This document shows, one piece after another, positions 37,204 through 46,258 of a DNA stretch of 64,000 bases; positions within the stretch are counted from its first letter, which is position 1, and each line of letters opens with the position of its first letter. The notes beneath the pieces were generated by a model. It saw only the letters and a list, made by a program, of their open reading frames with translations, was not told where the DNA came from and ran no database searches. The position numbers and the translations under genes were made by a program. Location of the stretch: positions 54,504 to 118,503 of the forward strand of contig JAIBDT010000002.1 of assembly GCA_024686085.1 (NCBI GenBank). Direction: 5' to 3'. This DNA is from Loktanella sp. (GTDB lineage Bacteria; Pseudomonadota; Alphaproteobacteria; Rhodobacterales; Rhodobacteraceae).

Positions 37204-38268
37204 TTAGCGGTTGACCCAGCCAAGCAAGTTTTGGTCAATCACCCCGCACAGGGCCGCGATATGTGCCGGATCGTCATTCAGGCATGGGATGTAGGTGAAT
37301 TTTTCGCCACCTGCGTGCTCGAAGCTTTCTTTGATCTCTTCGTTGATTTCTTCGAGTGTCTCGATGCAATCGGCAGAGAATGCAGGCGCGCAGATCGCGA
37401 TGTTCTTGACGCCTTCTTCTTTGGCCAAGCGCGCCACTTCGTCGACGGTGTAGGGTTTTAGCCAGACTTCGCGTCCGAATACGGACTGGAATGTGGTGCG
37501 GATTTCGGTGTCAGCCCAGCCTAGCCGTTCTTTCAGCAAGCGCGTCGTTTTCTGGCATTGGCAGTGGTATGGGTCGCCTTCCATCAGGTAGCGCTGCGGC
37601 ATCCCGTGGTAGGAACAGACCAGCAATTCGGGCTTTTCTTCGAGGTTCGCGTAGGCGGTCTCTATCGATTGCGCGAGTGCGTCGATGTAAGCGGGGTCTT
37701 CAAAATAGGGTTCGACGATCCGTGCGATTGGCTGCTGCTTTTCATCCATCAACGCGCGGAAGAATTGGTCGTTTGCTGTGGCAGAGGTCGCCCCCGCGTA
37801 GTGCGGGTAAAGCGGGAAGAACAGGATTTTAGTGCAGCCTGCCTCGACCATTTCACGCACTTTGGATTTGGTGGACGGGTTGCCGTAGCGCATGCAGAAA
37901 TCAACCATGACATTGTCACCGTAGCGTTCTGCCATCGTTTCTTTGATCGCGGCTGTTTGCTGTTTGGTGATCGTCAAAAGCGGGCTTTCGTTCGCTTCCT
38001 CGTTCCAGATAGAGCGGTAGTTTGCGCCTGATGTGAAGGGCCGTCTGGTCAGGATGACCAGCTGCAACAAGGGCTGCCAGATCCAGTCGGAGATATCGAC
38101 AACCCGTTTGTCGGAAAGAAATTCGTTCAGATAGCGCCGCATCGACCAATAATCGGTGTTATCGGGTGTGCCGAGGTTTGCGACAAGCACGCCGACCTTT
38201 GCGGGCATGATTTTCGGGTGATCAGCTTGCGCGTGAACAGGGCATTTTGCAGCGGTTTTATCGGTCAT
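37204..38268 (-). CDS. hemH: Ferrochelatase
   Basis: HemH inserts iron into protoporphyrin IX, the last step of haem synthesis. I use the ATG at 38268 (MTDKTAAKCPVH; 354 residues); ATG 38280 is a slightly longer alternative. VGVLVANLGTPD opens the domain, the metal-site His is in VCSYHGMPQRYL (~205), and the catalytic Glu is in ETLEEINEEI (~290). This is the proteobacterial class I form. It is divergent to no near neighbour; the methyltransferase upstream is co-oriented. Confidence 0.94.
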   Translation of the reverse strand: MTDKTAAKCPVHAQADHPKIMPAKVGVLVANLGTPDNTDYWSMRRYLNEFLSDKRVVDISDWIWQPLLQLVILTRRPFTSGANYRSIWNEEANESPLLTITKQQTAAIKETMAERYGDNVMVDFCMRYGNPSTKSKVREMVEAGCTKILFFPLYPHYAGATSATANDQFFRALMDEKQQPIARIVEPYFEDPAYIDALAQSIETAYANLEEKPELLVCSYHGMPQRYLMEGDPYHCQCQKTTRLLKERLGWADTEIRTTFQSVFGREVWLKPYTVDEVARLAKEEGVKNIAICAPAFSADCIETLEEINEEIKESFEHAGGEKFTYIPCLNDDPAHIAALCGVIDQNLLGWVNR

Positions 38269-38313
38269 TATTTTATCCATTTCGGTCGTAACTTAGACGG
38301 AACGCGCCCAAGA

Positions 38314-39141
38314 TCAATCTTTGAGCGGTTTTTCATCGGTGCCCAGCACATCGGCAAGACGTGTGGTCGCACTGCCGGGCCGCAGCGCCTTGGGCTGGCT
38401 GTCGTCGGGTGCCCAGCCTGTGAGGGTGATAATCTCGAATGTCGCGTCAACGCGCCCTTGGTCATTGATAAAGTTCTCGGCGTAGACGGTGGCGGCCTCT
38501 GTCAAGATGTTGCGCATGGTGAAGTGCCGCGGTCTATGTGCCAGCGCGTTTGCCTCGCCCATTTTGCGCAGGTCATGCATCAGGTGAAACGCGTTTGCAT
38601 AGTCAGCCGTCAGCGGCGTGCCGTCGGCCACCGGCAGCGCAAATCCTGCCCGTTGTAGCAGCGCTCCAAGATCGCGAATTTCGCCCATGGGCGCGATGCG
38701 CGGGGATAGCCCGCCTGCGACGACGGCCTCTGCCTCTGCCAAGGACGCGCGCAATTCGTGCAGGGTTTGCCCGCCCAAGCAACTGGCCAGCATCATCCCG
38801 TCCGCCTTTAGCGCGTGCCTGCATTGCACCAATTGGCCGACAGGGTCATTTGCCCAGTGCAGCGCCATCATGTGCAGCACCAGATCATAAGACTGCGGCG
38901 CAAGATTGAGGGTTTCGGTATCATCCACGATGGTCGCGTCGGGGAAGTGACCTGCCCAATGTTCAGGGAATCCTGTGACAATCGCCACGGACGTAAAGGT
39001 TCTGTTAACCTCTTTCAGTCTTTCTTTGATCTCATCAGCCACGACATCGTGCAAGAATAGCGCCTCTGGAATGGCGCGGGCGCGGTTACGCAAAAGGGCG
39101 GTGCGGTCGGTAAGTTCGGGCATTTTTTCCATAGGGACCAT
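38314..39141 (-). CDS. SAM-dependent methyltransferase-like protein (BioC/NDUFAF5 type)
   Basis: A protein of up to 275 residues; in-frame ATGs at 39141, 39132 and 39123 are all possible. The sequence reads like the class I methyltransferase fold with a degenerate glycine loop (VAIVTGFPEHWAGHF), a conserved YDLVLHMMALHWANDPVG (~95) and GLSPRIAPMGEIRDLGALLQRAGF (~165), as in BioC and the mitochondrial complex I factor NDUFAF5. Alphaproteobacterial members are often annotated only as methyltransferases. No biotin genes are nearby, so NDUFAF5-like activity on NADH dehydrogenase is a reasonable but unproved idea. It is divergent from comF. Confidence 0.75.
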   Translation of the reverse strand: MVPMEKMPELTDRTALLRNRARAIPEALFLHDVVADEIKERLKEVNRTFTSVAIVTGFPEHWAGHFPDATIVDDTETLNLAPQSYDLVLHMMALHWANDPVGQLVQCRHALKADGMMLASCLGGQTLHELRASLAEAEAVVAGGLSPRIAPMGEIRDLGALLQRAGFALPVADGTPLTADYANAFHLMHDLRKMGEANALAHRPRHFTMRNILTEAATVYAENFINDQGRVDATFEIITLTGWAPDDSQPKALRPGSATTRLADVLGTDEKPLKD

Positions 39142-39154
39142 TTAGGACGCAATC

Positions 39155-39877
39155 ATGCAGATGCAAAGCATCATTCGGGCAATTTATCCGACACAATGCG
39201 TCGCATGTGACGCGCCGACCGAGGGCGACTTTGGTCTGTGCGGCGGGTGTTGGCGCGACACCCAATTTATCAGCGGCACGATATGCTGCCAATGTGGCAC
39301 CGGATTGCCGGGCGATAGTCAGGCGGATGATCTGCGCTGTGACGACTGTTTGCGCATTGCCCGTCCGTGGGATCGGGGTCGGTCAGTGCTCGCCTATTCG
39401 GGGATTGGTCGCAAGTTGGTGCTTTCGTTGAAGCACGGCGACCGCACAGATTTGGCGCAGCCCGCTGCCCGCTGGATGGCCCGTGCGGCAACCCCATTAT
39501 TGCGCGATGATACGCTGCTGATCCCTGTCCCGCTGCATTGGATAAGGTTGTTGCGCCGTCGCTATAACCAGTCGGCTGCTTTGGTGAATGTACTGGGCAA
39601 ACAGATTGGTCGCGAGGTATGCGCCGATGCCTTGCTACGCAACAAGAACACCAAACCGCTGGATGGTCATAGTCGTGATGCCCGCTTTGCCGCCCTTGCG
39701 GATGCGATCCAAGCTAACCCCAAGCGCAAGAATGTGATCAAGGGTCGTTCGGTTTTGTTGATTGATGATGTGATGACGTCGGGTGCCACTTTGGCCGCCA
39801 GTGCCGAGGCATGTTACAGTGCCGGTGCCGCTTCCGTGAATGTGCTAACACTGGCAAGGGTCGTCAAAGATGCTTAG
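39155..39877 (+). CDS. comF: ComF-family phosphoribosyltransferase-like protein
   Basis: A 240-residue ComF protein: cysteine-rich N-terminal zinc finger (CVACDAP, CGGCW, CCQCGTG, CDDC) and a C-terminal phosphoribosyltransferase domain with PRPP motif VLLIDDVMTSGAT (~200). ComF supports uptake of transforming DNA in competent bacteria, but homologues occur in non-competent ones and the role here is not known. It is followed by grxC after 35 bases. Confidence 0.92.
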   Translation: MQMQSIIRAIYPTQCVACDAPTEGDFGLCGGCWRDTQFISGTICCQCGTGLPGDSQADDLRCDDCLRIARPWDRGRSVLAYSGIGRKLVLSLKHGDRTDLAQPAARWMARAATPLLRDDTLLIPVPLHWIRLLRRRYNQSAALVNVLGKQIGREVCADALLRNKNTKPLDGHSRDARFAALADAIQANPKRKNVIKGRSVLLIDDVMTSGATLAASAEACYSAGAASVNVLTLARVVKDA

Positions 39878-39912
39878 ATGGGGGCTAAGGTAACTTAAAG
39901 GACCGCGATTCC

Positions 39913-40170
39913 ATGCAAACTGTAGAACTTTACACCACCAGCATCTGCGGCTTTTGTCATGCCGCCAAACGCTTGTTGACGTCCAAGGGCGTTAGCTTTT
40001 CCGAGATTAATGTTGGCGCGAAGCCTGAAAAGCGGGCCGAGATGATGCAGCGGTCCAATGGTGGCCGTACCGTGCCGCAGATTTTCATCGGTGACACACA
40101 TGTTGGCGGCTGCGATGATCTCTATGCCCTTGAAAGTGCAGGCAAGCTGGATGCCCTGCTGAAGGGATGA
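39913..40170 (+). CDS. grxC: Glutaredoxin 3 with a CGFC active site
   Basis: An 85-residue glutaredoxin reduces disulfides with glutathione. The active site is C-G-F-C (residues 10-13, after YTTSI), whereas the classical form is CPYC. The rest of the fold is intact: GRTVPQIFIGDTHVGG with the cis-Pro and the GSH-binding GG-C-D-D. Replacing Pro by Gly between the cysteines should alter the redox potential, based on work on related enzymes. The end overlaps the nitrilase gene by 4 bases. Confidence 0.92.
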   Translation: MQTVELYTTSICGFCHAAKRLLTSKGVSFSEINVGAKPEKRAEMMQRSNGGRTVPQIFIGDTHVGGCDDLYALESAGKLDALLKG

Positions 40171-40997
40171 AGGCGGCGCTGGTTCAGTTAACCGCTGGCG
40201 ATAATCCTGCCCAAAACCTGACCGTCACCCGCGATTTGATACGCGAAGCTGCGGGCAGGGGGGCAGCGTTTATTCTGACCCCAGAGGTGACGAACTGTGT
40301 CTCTGCCAGTCGTGCCCATCAGGTTGAGGTGCTGCAACATCAGGATGCGGATATCACCCTTGCTGGTCTGCGTGCCGAGGCTGCGGACTTGGGTGTTTGG
40401 CTGTCGATCGGGTCGCTGGCGTTAAAAACGGATGATCCTGATGGCCGCTTTGCCAATCGGTCGTTCTTGATTGATCCGCGCGGCGAGATTGTCGCGACCT
40501 ATGATAAAATCCATATGTTTGATGTGGACGTCAGCCCGACCGAGACCTACCGCGAATCTGCGGGCTATCGTCCGGGCAAAAAGGCCGTGGTTGCCGATAC
40601 GCCGTTTGGCAAGGTTGGCATGTCGATATGTTATGATCTGCGCTTTGCCTATCTCTACCGCGCCTTGGCGCAGGCGGGTGCGGATTTTTTGATCGTTCCG
40701 AGCGCGTTTTCACCTGTCACGGGGACAGCCCACTGGCAGCCATTATTGCAGGCCCGTGCGATTGAAACGGGGTGTTATGTGTTGGCCGCCGCCCAAACGG
40801 GCACGCATACCGCAACCAAAGGCAAGCCGCGCGAAACATACGGTCATAGCATGGTAATTTCGCCATGGGGTGACGTTTTAACGGATGCTGGCACGTCAAT
40901 TGGTGTCACAATGATTGAAATTGATCGCAAGGAAGTGTCAGATGCGCGCAAGCGTATTGCTGCGGTGTCGCATGACCGTCCATTTGAAGGCCCCTAA
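40167..40997 (+). CDS. Nitrilase-family carbon-nitrogen hydrolase (Nit/omega-amidase type)
   Basis: A 276-residue amidase of the carbon-nitrogen hydrolase family. The Glu-Lys-Cys triad is visible: E near 43 in ILTPEVTN, K in TYDKIHMFDVD (~114) and C in VGMSICYDLRF (~153). The whole pattern fits the Nit1/Nit2 group, which includes deaminated glutathione amidase; in that case it would fit beside a glutaredoxin. The substrate is inferred. It overlaps grxC by 4 bases and shares one base with the marR start. Confidence 0.87.
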   Translation: MKAALVQLTAGDNPAQNLTVTRDLIREAAGRGAAFILTPEVTNCVSASRAHQVEVLQHQDADITLAGLRAEAADLGVWLSIGSLALKTDDPDGRFANRSFLIDPRGEIVATYDKIHMFDVDVSPTETYRESAGYRPGKKAVVADTPFGKVGMSICYDLRFAYLYRALAQAGADFLIVPSAFSPVTGTAHWQPLLQARAIETGCYVLAAAQTGTHTATKGKPRETYGHSMVISPWGDVLTDAGTSIGVTMIEIDRKEVSDARKRIAAVSHDRPFEGP

Positions 40998-41440
40998 TGT
41001 CTGATCAAAGTCAAAACCTTGCCGTCACATTGTTTAGTGAAATCCTAGTTGTGGACCAATTGGCCCGCAGCTTGGTCGCGTCTGTTTTGCCCAAGGGCAT
41101 GGAGCTGTCACACTTTTCGGTCCTCAATCACTTGGCCCATTCGGGCAGTGAAAAGTCACCCGCGCAGCTGGCCCAGACGTTTCACCTGACCCGAGGCGCA
41201 ATGACGAACACGCTTAGCAAGCTGGAGTGGGCAGGCTGGGTGCATGTCCGTCCTGATTGGGATGATGCGCGCCGCAAGATGGTGTCGATTAGCCCCGCTG
41301 GTCAAAAGGCCCGCGATGCGGCTGTGATCTCGATTGCCCCTGTGATTGCCGATGTTGTGGACGCCGTGGGCGAGGATAAGGTCCGCGCCGTTTTGCCCGT
41401 TTTGCGAGAGATGCGGCTGAAGCTGTCGAAAGTCGAATGA
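40997..41440 (+). CDS. MarR-family transcription regulator
   Basis: A 147-residue winged-helix regulator. The DNA-binding segment (about 35-95) contains SPAQLAQTFHLTRGAMTNTLSKLEWAGWV and the wing with DDARRKMVSISPAGQKARD, typical of MarR. Dimerising helices flank it. It overlaps the GNAT gene by 4 bases and probably controls this small cluster, although no clear operator is seen in the compact DNA upstream. Confidence 0.88.
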   Translation: MSDQSQNLAVTLFSEILVVDQLARSLVASVLPKGMELSHFSVLNHLAHSGSEKSPAQLAQTFHLTRGAMTNTLSKLEWAGWVHVRPDWDDARRKMVSISPAGQKARDAAVISIAPVIADVVDAVGEDKVRAVLPVLREMRLKLSKVE

Positions 41441-42222
41441 CCCTGCGTTCGCTGGGGTTGCACAGTGATTTTGTTTCTATGAAGGGGTTTTCGACGCTGG
41501 AAGCCTATCCGCTTGGCATTGTCATGCGCACCCCTTCAGAGCCGCATTATTGGTCGGGCAATGTCTTGATCAAGCAAGACCACGTGGTTGATCCCGCCGC
41601 CGATATTGCGTTTTTCAAAGAACAGTTTCCGCAGTGTGCCCATGTCAAAATTCTGTGGGATACGCCGTGCCCGTCGCTGGATGTGTTGGCGGGTGTTTTT
41701 CCTGATGGCTATGCTGTTGATAGCTATGATGTGCTGACCTTGGATCGCCCTGTGCCGCGAATTACCCCGCCGCAAGGCATTGTGTTGCGCGTTCTTGGGC
41801 CTGATGCTGATTGGGCCGCGTCAGAGGCTTTGGCGGCAGAGATTGCGGCAGAAGAAGGCTATGACCCCGCGGTTCATGCGCCGTTTTTGCGCCGCCGCTA
41901 TAATGTGCGCCGTGCGCAGGTCGCGGATGATTTGGGTGCGTGGTTTGGCGCGTTTGAGGGTGATCAGTTGGTCGCCCATATGGGCATGTTTCATGATGAT
42001 ACCGTTGCCCGCTATCAGGCGGTGGAAACACGTGCGACCCATCGCAGGCGCGGGATTTGTGCCGCGTTGTTGTCGCATGTCAGTGCTTGGGCCGCGTCAC
42101 GCGCGCCTGATGCTGTGCAAGTGATTGTGGCTGAGGCCGACAGCGATGCGGGCCGTCTATACCGCCGCCAAGGGTTCGCACCCACCGAGACATTGGTCGA
42201 GGTCACCCATCGCGGCTATTAG
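41437..42222 (+). CDS. GNAT-family N-acetyltransferase
   Basis: A 261-residue protein whose C-terminal half carries the acetyl-CoA loop [13 protein letters not shown] (~205) and an ending [19 protein letters not shown], as in GNAT enzymes. The N-terminal 110 residues are less clear and may be a second, degenerate GNAT domain. The acceptor is unknown. It follows marR with an ATGA overlap and converges on ubiG with a 4-base overlap. Confidence 0.82.
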   Translation: MTLRSLGLHSDFVSMKGFSTLEAYPLGIVMRTPSEPHYWSGNVLIKQDHVVDPAADIAFFKEQFPQCAHVKILWDTPCPSLDVLAGVFPDGYAVDSYDVLTLDRPVPRITPPQGIVLRVLGPDADWAASEALAAEIAAEEGYDPAVHAPFLRRRYNVRRAQVADDLGAWFGAFEGDQLVAHMGMFHDDTVARYQAVETRATHRRRGICAALLSHVSAWAASRAPDAVQVIVAEADSDAGRLYRRQGFAPTETLVEVTHRGY

Positions 42223-42959
42223 GGTTTTGTCGCAGCCGTCACGTAGTTGACGGACAGGTCTTTGTCAGAGATCGACCATGTGAATTTCGCAAAGTTGAAC
42301 ACGTATCCCTTGCGGTCTACAGGGTCTAACCCTGCGTCCGAGAGCAGTTTGAACAGCTCGTCCGGTGTGATGAATTTCGACCATTCGTGTGTGCCTTTTG
42401 GCAGCCAGCGCATCACCCATTCGGCGCCCACAATCGCCATCGCAAAAGATTTTGGGTTGCGGTTGATGGTCGAGCATAGGTGCAGCCCGCCGGGTTTCAG
42501 CAACTGCTGGCATGCAGTCAGATAGCCAAGCGGGTCTGCAACGTGCTCGACGACCTCCATGTTCAAGACGACGTCGAATTGTTCGCCCGCCTCTGCCATC
42601 GCTTCGGCGGTGGTGTGCCGATAGTCGATAACCAGCCCTGATTGTTCAGCGTGGATTTGTGCCACCGGAATGTTGCGTGCTGCTGCGTCAGCGCCGACAA
42701 TTGTGGCCCCAAGCCGCGCCATTGGTTCGCACAACAGCCCGCCGCCACAACCGATGTCCAGAATACGTAGCCCTTTAAAGGGTGCGGGATCGTTCAGGTT
42801 CCGCCCGAATTCTGCCGCGACTTGCCGAGTGATATAGTCCAGCCGCACGGGGTTCATCATGTGCAGTGGTTTGAATTTGCCCTCTAGGTCCCACCATTCG
42901 GCGGCCATGGCTTCGAACTTGGCAATCTCTGACGGATCGACGGTGTTGGTGGCTTGCAT
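42219..42959 (-). CDS. ubiG: Ubiquinone biosynthesis O-methyltransferase UbiG
   Basis: UbiG performs both O-methylations in ubiquinone synthesis. The 246-residue protein has the N-terminal [19 protein letters not shown], which is highly diagnostic, then the SAM motif [21 protein letters not shown] (~68) and [11 protein letters not shown]. The length is normal. It is divergent from the peptidase at 43017. Confidence 0.95.
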   Translation of the reverse strand: MQATNTVDPSEIAKFEAMAAEWWDLEGKFKPLHMMNPVRLDYITRQVAAEFGRNLNDPAPFKGLRILDIGCGGGLLCEPMARLGATIVGADAAARNIPVAQIHAEQSGLVIDYRHTTAEAMAEAGEQFDVVLNMEVVEHVADPLGYLTACQQLLKPGGLHLCSTINRNPKSFAMAIVGAEWVMRWLPKGTHEWSKFITPDELFKLLSDAGLDPVDRKGYVFNFAKFTWSISDKDLSVNYVTAATKP

Positions 42960-43016
42960 TTTGGTGGCTCCGGTTTTCGCGTGGTCACTGGGTTTGTGAC
43001 GCTATATAGATCGAAT

Positions 43017-44006
43017 ATGGACAAGGTCTTAGGTCAAAAGCGCACATCGGCACATCTTTATCCGCCAATCGAGCCATTCGACCAGCGTATGCTGGACGTG
43101 GGTGACGGGCATGTCGTCTATATGGAGCAATGCGGGCGTCCTGACGGGATACCTGTAGTTGTCTTGCATGGTGGCCCGGGGGGTGGATGCAGCCCAGCGA
43201 TGCGCCGCTATTTTGACCCAAAGATTTACCGCATCATTTTGTTTGACCAGCGCGGCTGTGGGCGGTCGACCCCGCACGCCAGTGTTGACGCCAATACCAC
43301 ATGGCATCTGGTTGCCGATATTGAATTGATCCGCGATGCGCTGGGCATCAACCGCTGGATTGTCTTTGGCGGCAGTTGGGGTGCGACGTTGTCGTTGATC
43401 TATGCCCAAGCCCATCCTGACCGCGCCGCGGCCTTGGTTTTGCGTGGTGTGTTTTTGATGACCCAGCCAGAGTTGGACTGGTTTTACGGCGGTGGTGCGG
43501 GCAAGTTCTGGCCCGATCTGTGGGAAAAGTTTGCGGGTTTGGTGCCTGCGGACGAACAGGGTGATTTTATCGCCGCCTATCACAAGCGTTTGTTTTCGGG
43601 TGATCACCAACAAGAGGTGAAATATGCTCGCGCTTGGGCCAAGTGGGAAAATGCGCTGGCCTCAATCGACAGTGACGGTATCGTGGGTGAAGGCCCTGCC
43701 GAGTATTCGCGGGCCTTTGCGCGGTTAGAGAACCACTATTTCCAGCAGGCTGGTTTTTTGTCCCCAGACCAGCAAATTCTGGAAAATATGCATAAGATTG
43801 CCGACATTCCGGGAGTCATTGTGCAGGGTCGTTTTGACATGATTTGCCCGCCTGAGTCCGCGTACAAACTGGCGTCGCAATGGCCTGCGTCCGAGTTGTG
43901 TTTGATCGCAAAGGCGGGGCATGCGTTGTCAGAGACGCCAATTTCCGCGCAGTTAATTTCGGCGATGGACATTATCGGGGCCCGCGCTGCGGCATTGAGC
44001 CTTTAA
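43017..44006 (+). CDS. pip: Proline iminopeptidase
   Basis: An alpha/beta-hydrolase peptidase that releases N-terminal proline. ATG 43017 (MDKVLGQKRTSAH) gives 329 residues. HGGPGGGCSPAMRRYFDP (~43), FDQRGCGRSTPHA (~78) and the nucleophile elbow GGSWGATLSL (~115) are diagnostic for the S33 family; the catalytic His is in AGHALSE near the C-terminus. It lies just upstream of a peptide importer on the same strand (61-base gap) and would act on imported peptides, although there is no evidence of co-transcription. Confidence 0.92.
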   Translation: MDKVLGQKRTSAHLYPPIEPFDQRMLDVGDGHVVYMEQCGRPDGIPVVVLHGGPGGGCSPAMRRYFDPKIYRIILFDQRGCGRSTPHASVDANTTWHLVADIELIRDALGINRWIVFGGSWGATLSLIYAQAHPDRAAALVLRGVFLMTQPELDWFYGGGAGKFWPDLWEKFAGLVPADEQGDFIAAYHKRLFSGDHQQEVKYARAWAKWENALASIDSDGIVGEGPAEYSRAFARLENHYFQQAGFLSPDQQILENMHKIADIPGVIVQGRFDMICPPESAYKLASQWPASELCLIAKAGHALSETPISAQLISAMDIIGARAAALSL

Positions 44007-44066
44007 CCTTTACAGAACCTTGTCAGTCGCTAAGGTTAACTTCGAACAACCGAGGAATACCAAGTT

Positions 44067-45056
44067 TTGGGCAATGTCCTATCTATCGTTTTCCAGCGGC
44101 TAGCGCTGGGCTTGCTGACGCTTCTTGTCGTTTCAATCGTTATCTTTGTCGCGGTGAATATGCTGCCGGGTGACTTTGCCGAGTTGATCTTGGGGCAGGG
44201 GGCTACGCCTGAATCTGTCGCAAAAATTCGCACTGACCTTGGCTTGGATCAATCGCTGGTGTCGCGCTATTTTGGCTGGCTGGGTGGTATGTTGACCGGT
44301 GATCTGGGCACGAGTTTTGCGCAGCTTAACTTTCAGACCAACTTGGGCGGCGGCGGCGGTGTGACCGTTGGCGAACAGATTGCCCCACGTTTTGCGAATA
44401 CTATGTTTTTGGCGAGTGTGACGGCGATGATCGCGGTGCCGATTGCGGTCACTTTGGGCATTCTGGCAGCCCTTTACCGCAATACCGTGTTTGACCGTGC
44501 CGCCAATATTCTGACGCTGAGTTCCATCAGTAGCCCCGAATTCTTTATGGCCTATGTGCTGATCCTGTTCCTTGCAGTGCTGAACCCGATCCTGCCGTCC
44601 CTGTCGAATATCTATGAAGGTATGGATTTTTCGGATCGTTTGCAAAAGACGCTGCTGCCCGCTCTGACGCTGACCTTGGTCGTGACGGCGCATATGATGC
44701 GGATGACGCGTGCTGCGATTATCAACCTGCTGGCCAGTCCTTATATCGAGATGGCCCGTCTTAAGGGCATGTCGCCGATGCGCGTGATTGTGAAGCACGC
44801 GCTGCCGAATGCGCTGGCGCCGATCATCAACGTGATCGCGCTGAACCTTGCGTATCTTGTGACGGGTGTTGTCGTGGTCGAGGTGGTGTTCGTGTACCCC
44901 GGCATTGGGCAGCTATTCGTGGATAGTGTGAAAATCCGAGACATCCCTGTGGTGCAGGCCTGCTGTTTGATATTTGCGGCGGCGTATATTCTTTTGAACC
45001 TGACGGCGGACATATTGTCTATTCTGTCCAACCCACGTTTGAGGCATCCGAAATGA
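44067..45056 (+). CDS. Peptide ABC importer permease 1 (DppB/YejB-like)
   Basis: A 329-residue permease with six hydrophobic helices and the cytoplasmic coupling loop YIEMARLKGMSPMRVIVKHALPNALAP (~230), typical of DppB/OppB. N-terminal FQRLALGLLTLLVVSIVIFVA is the first helix. The start appears to be TTG 44067, since the conserved N-terminus begins there and no ATG is available in frame. The next permease starts inside its stop (ATGA). Confidence 0.92.
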   Translation: MGNVLSIVFQRLALGLLTLLVVSIVIFVAVNMLPGDFAELILGQGATPESVAKIRTDLGLDQSLVSRYFGWLGGMLTGDLGTSFAQLNFQTNLGGGGGVTVGEQIAPRFANTMFLASVTAMIAVPIAVTLGILAALYRNTVFDRAANILTLSSISSPEFFMAYVLILFLAVLNPILPSLSNIYEGMDFSDRLQKTLLPALTLTLVVTAHMMRMTRAAIINLLASPYIEMARLKGMSPMRVIVKHALPNALAPIINVIALNLAYLVTGVVVVEVVFVYPGIGQLFVDSVKIRDIPVVQACCLIFAAAYILLNLTADILSILSNPRLRHPK

Positions 45057-46258
45057 GCACGATTTTGACGATACTTGTCGCGCTTGTTGTTATGGGTGGC
45101 ATTGCGTGGGTGCTGCGATTTGCAGGGCAACAAGTGACCAATGGCGCACCGTTTTTCCGCGATATGTCCTTTGGCGTGTCATTTGGCTATGTGCTGGGTG
45201 TTGTGGTTTTAGCGTGGCTGGCGTGGGGTTTCATGCAGTCGCGTAGTAGTGATCCTGCTATTGCCAATAAGTTCTTTTTCCTTGGTGTTGCGATTAAAGG
45301 GTTCGTCATTTTTTCGATTGCCGCATGGTTGTTCCGACTGCTGGGGCGCACTGTCGGCACGGATTGGACGCGCAAGATGTTCCGCCAGATGCCGCTGACT
45401 GCCTCATTTGGTATCCTTGCGATTATCGTCTATGCGATCTTTGCTATTTTTGCGGGCGCGATCGCGCCTTATGGCCAAGACGAGATTATCCAAGGCGTTG
45501 CCGCCAACATCATACCAGGTGGAGACCCTGCGATGGGCGGTGATCCCGCGTTTCCGCTGGGCACTGATCAGATTGGTCGCGATATTCTGTCCCGTTTGAT
45601 CTACGGTGCGCAAAATACGGTTGGTATCGCGTTTATTACGACGATGCTGGCGTTCTTTTTGGGTGGTAGCCTTGGGTTCTTGGCTGCGGTTGTTGGTGGT
45701 TGGACCGACCAAATCCTTAGCCGTGGCGTTGATGTTTTGATGGCGATCCCGTCGTTGATCTTCGCGCTGTTGCTAATGACGATTGCCAGTGTCTGGTCGT
45801 CCCGATTGGGCATTCCGCTGACCGTGTTCATGGTGCTGATTATCGCGTTGATTGATAGCACGCGCGTGTTTCGTCTGGCCCGCGCGGTGGGGCAAAACAT
45901 CGTTGTCATGGACTATATTGAAGCCGCAAAGCTGCGCGGCGAGGGCATGGGGTATCTCGTGTTCAAAGAGATTTTGCCCAATGCCACAGCGCCACTGCTG
46001 GCCGAGTTCGGGTTGCGGTTCTGTTTTGTTTTCCTAACGATTGCGTCGCTGTCTTTCTTGGGTGTCGGCATTCAGCCCCCGCTGGCGGATTGGGGCACGA
46101 TGGTGCGTGATTTGGCCGCGTTCATCAACTTTGCGCAATTTGCGCCACTTGCAGCGACTGCGCCGCTATTGGCCGCGAGCGCGATTGCTTTGCTCACCGT
46201 TGCTGTGAACTTTGTGGTCGATTGGATGCTGCATAAAACATCGGGGTTAAAAGAATGA
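45053..46258 (+). CDS. Peptide ABC importer permease 2 (DppC/YejE-like) with extended N-terminus
   Basis: A 401-residue permease. The last 290 residues are a standard DppC-type unit with the coupling loop YIEAAKLRGEGMGYLVFKEILPNATAP (~280). The first 110 residues are extra: three more hydrophobic helices (about 3-24, 42-63, 75-98) precede the usual first helix (ASFGILAIIVYAIFAIF). DppC proteins are normally about 300 long. The extra helices may contact the partner permease or a regulator. It overlaps both neighbours by 4 bases. Confidence 0.9.
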   Translation: MSTILTILVALVVMGGIAWVLRFAGQQVTNGAPFFRDMSFGVSFGYVLGVVVLAWLAWGFMQSRSSDPAIANKFFFLGVAIKGFVIFSIAAWLFRLLGRTVGTDWTRKMFRQMPLTASFGILAIIVYAIFAIFAGAIAPYGQDEIIQGVAANIIPGGDPAMGGDPAFPLGTDQIGRDILSRLIYGAQNTVGIAFITTMLAFFLGGSLGFLAAVVGGWTDQILSRGVDVLMAIPSLIFALLLMTIASVWSSRLGIPLTVFMVLIIALIDSTRVFRLARAVGQNIVVMDYIEAAKLRGEGMGYLVFKEILPNATAPLLAEFGLRFCFVFLTIASLSFLGVGIQPPLADWGTMVRDLAAFINFAQFAPLAATAPLLAASAIALLTVAVNFVVDWMLHKTSGLKE

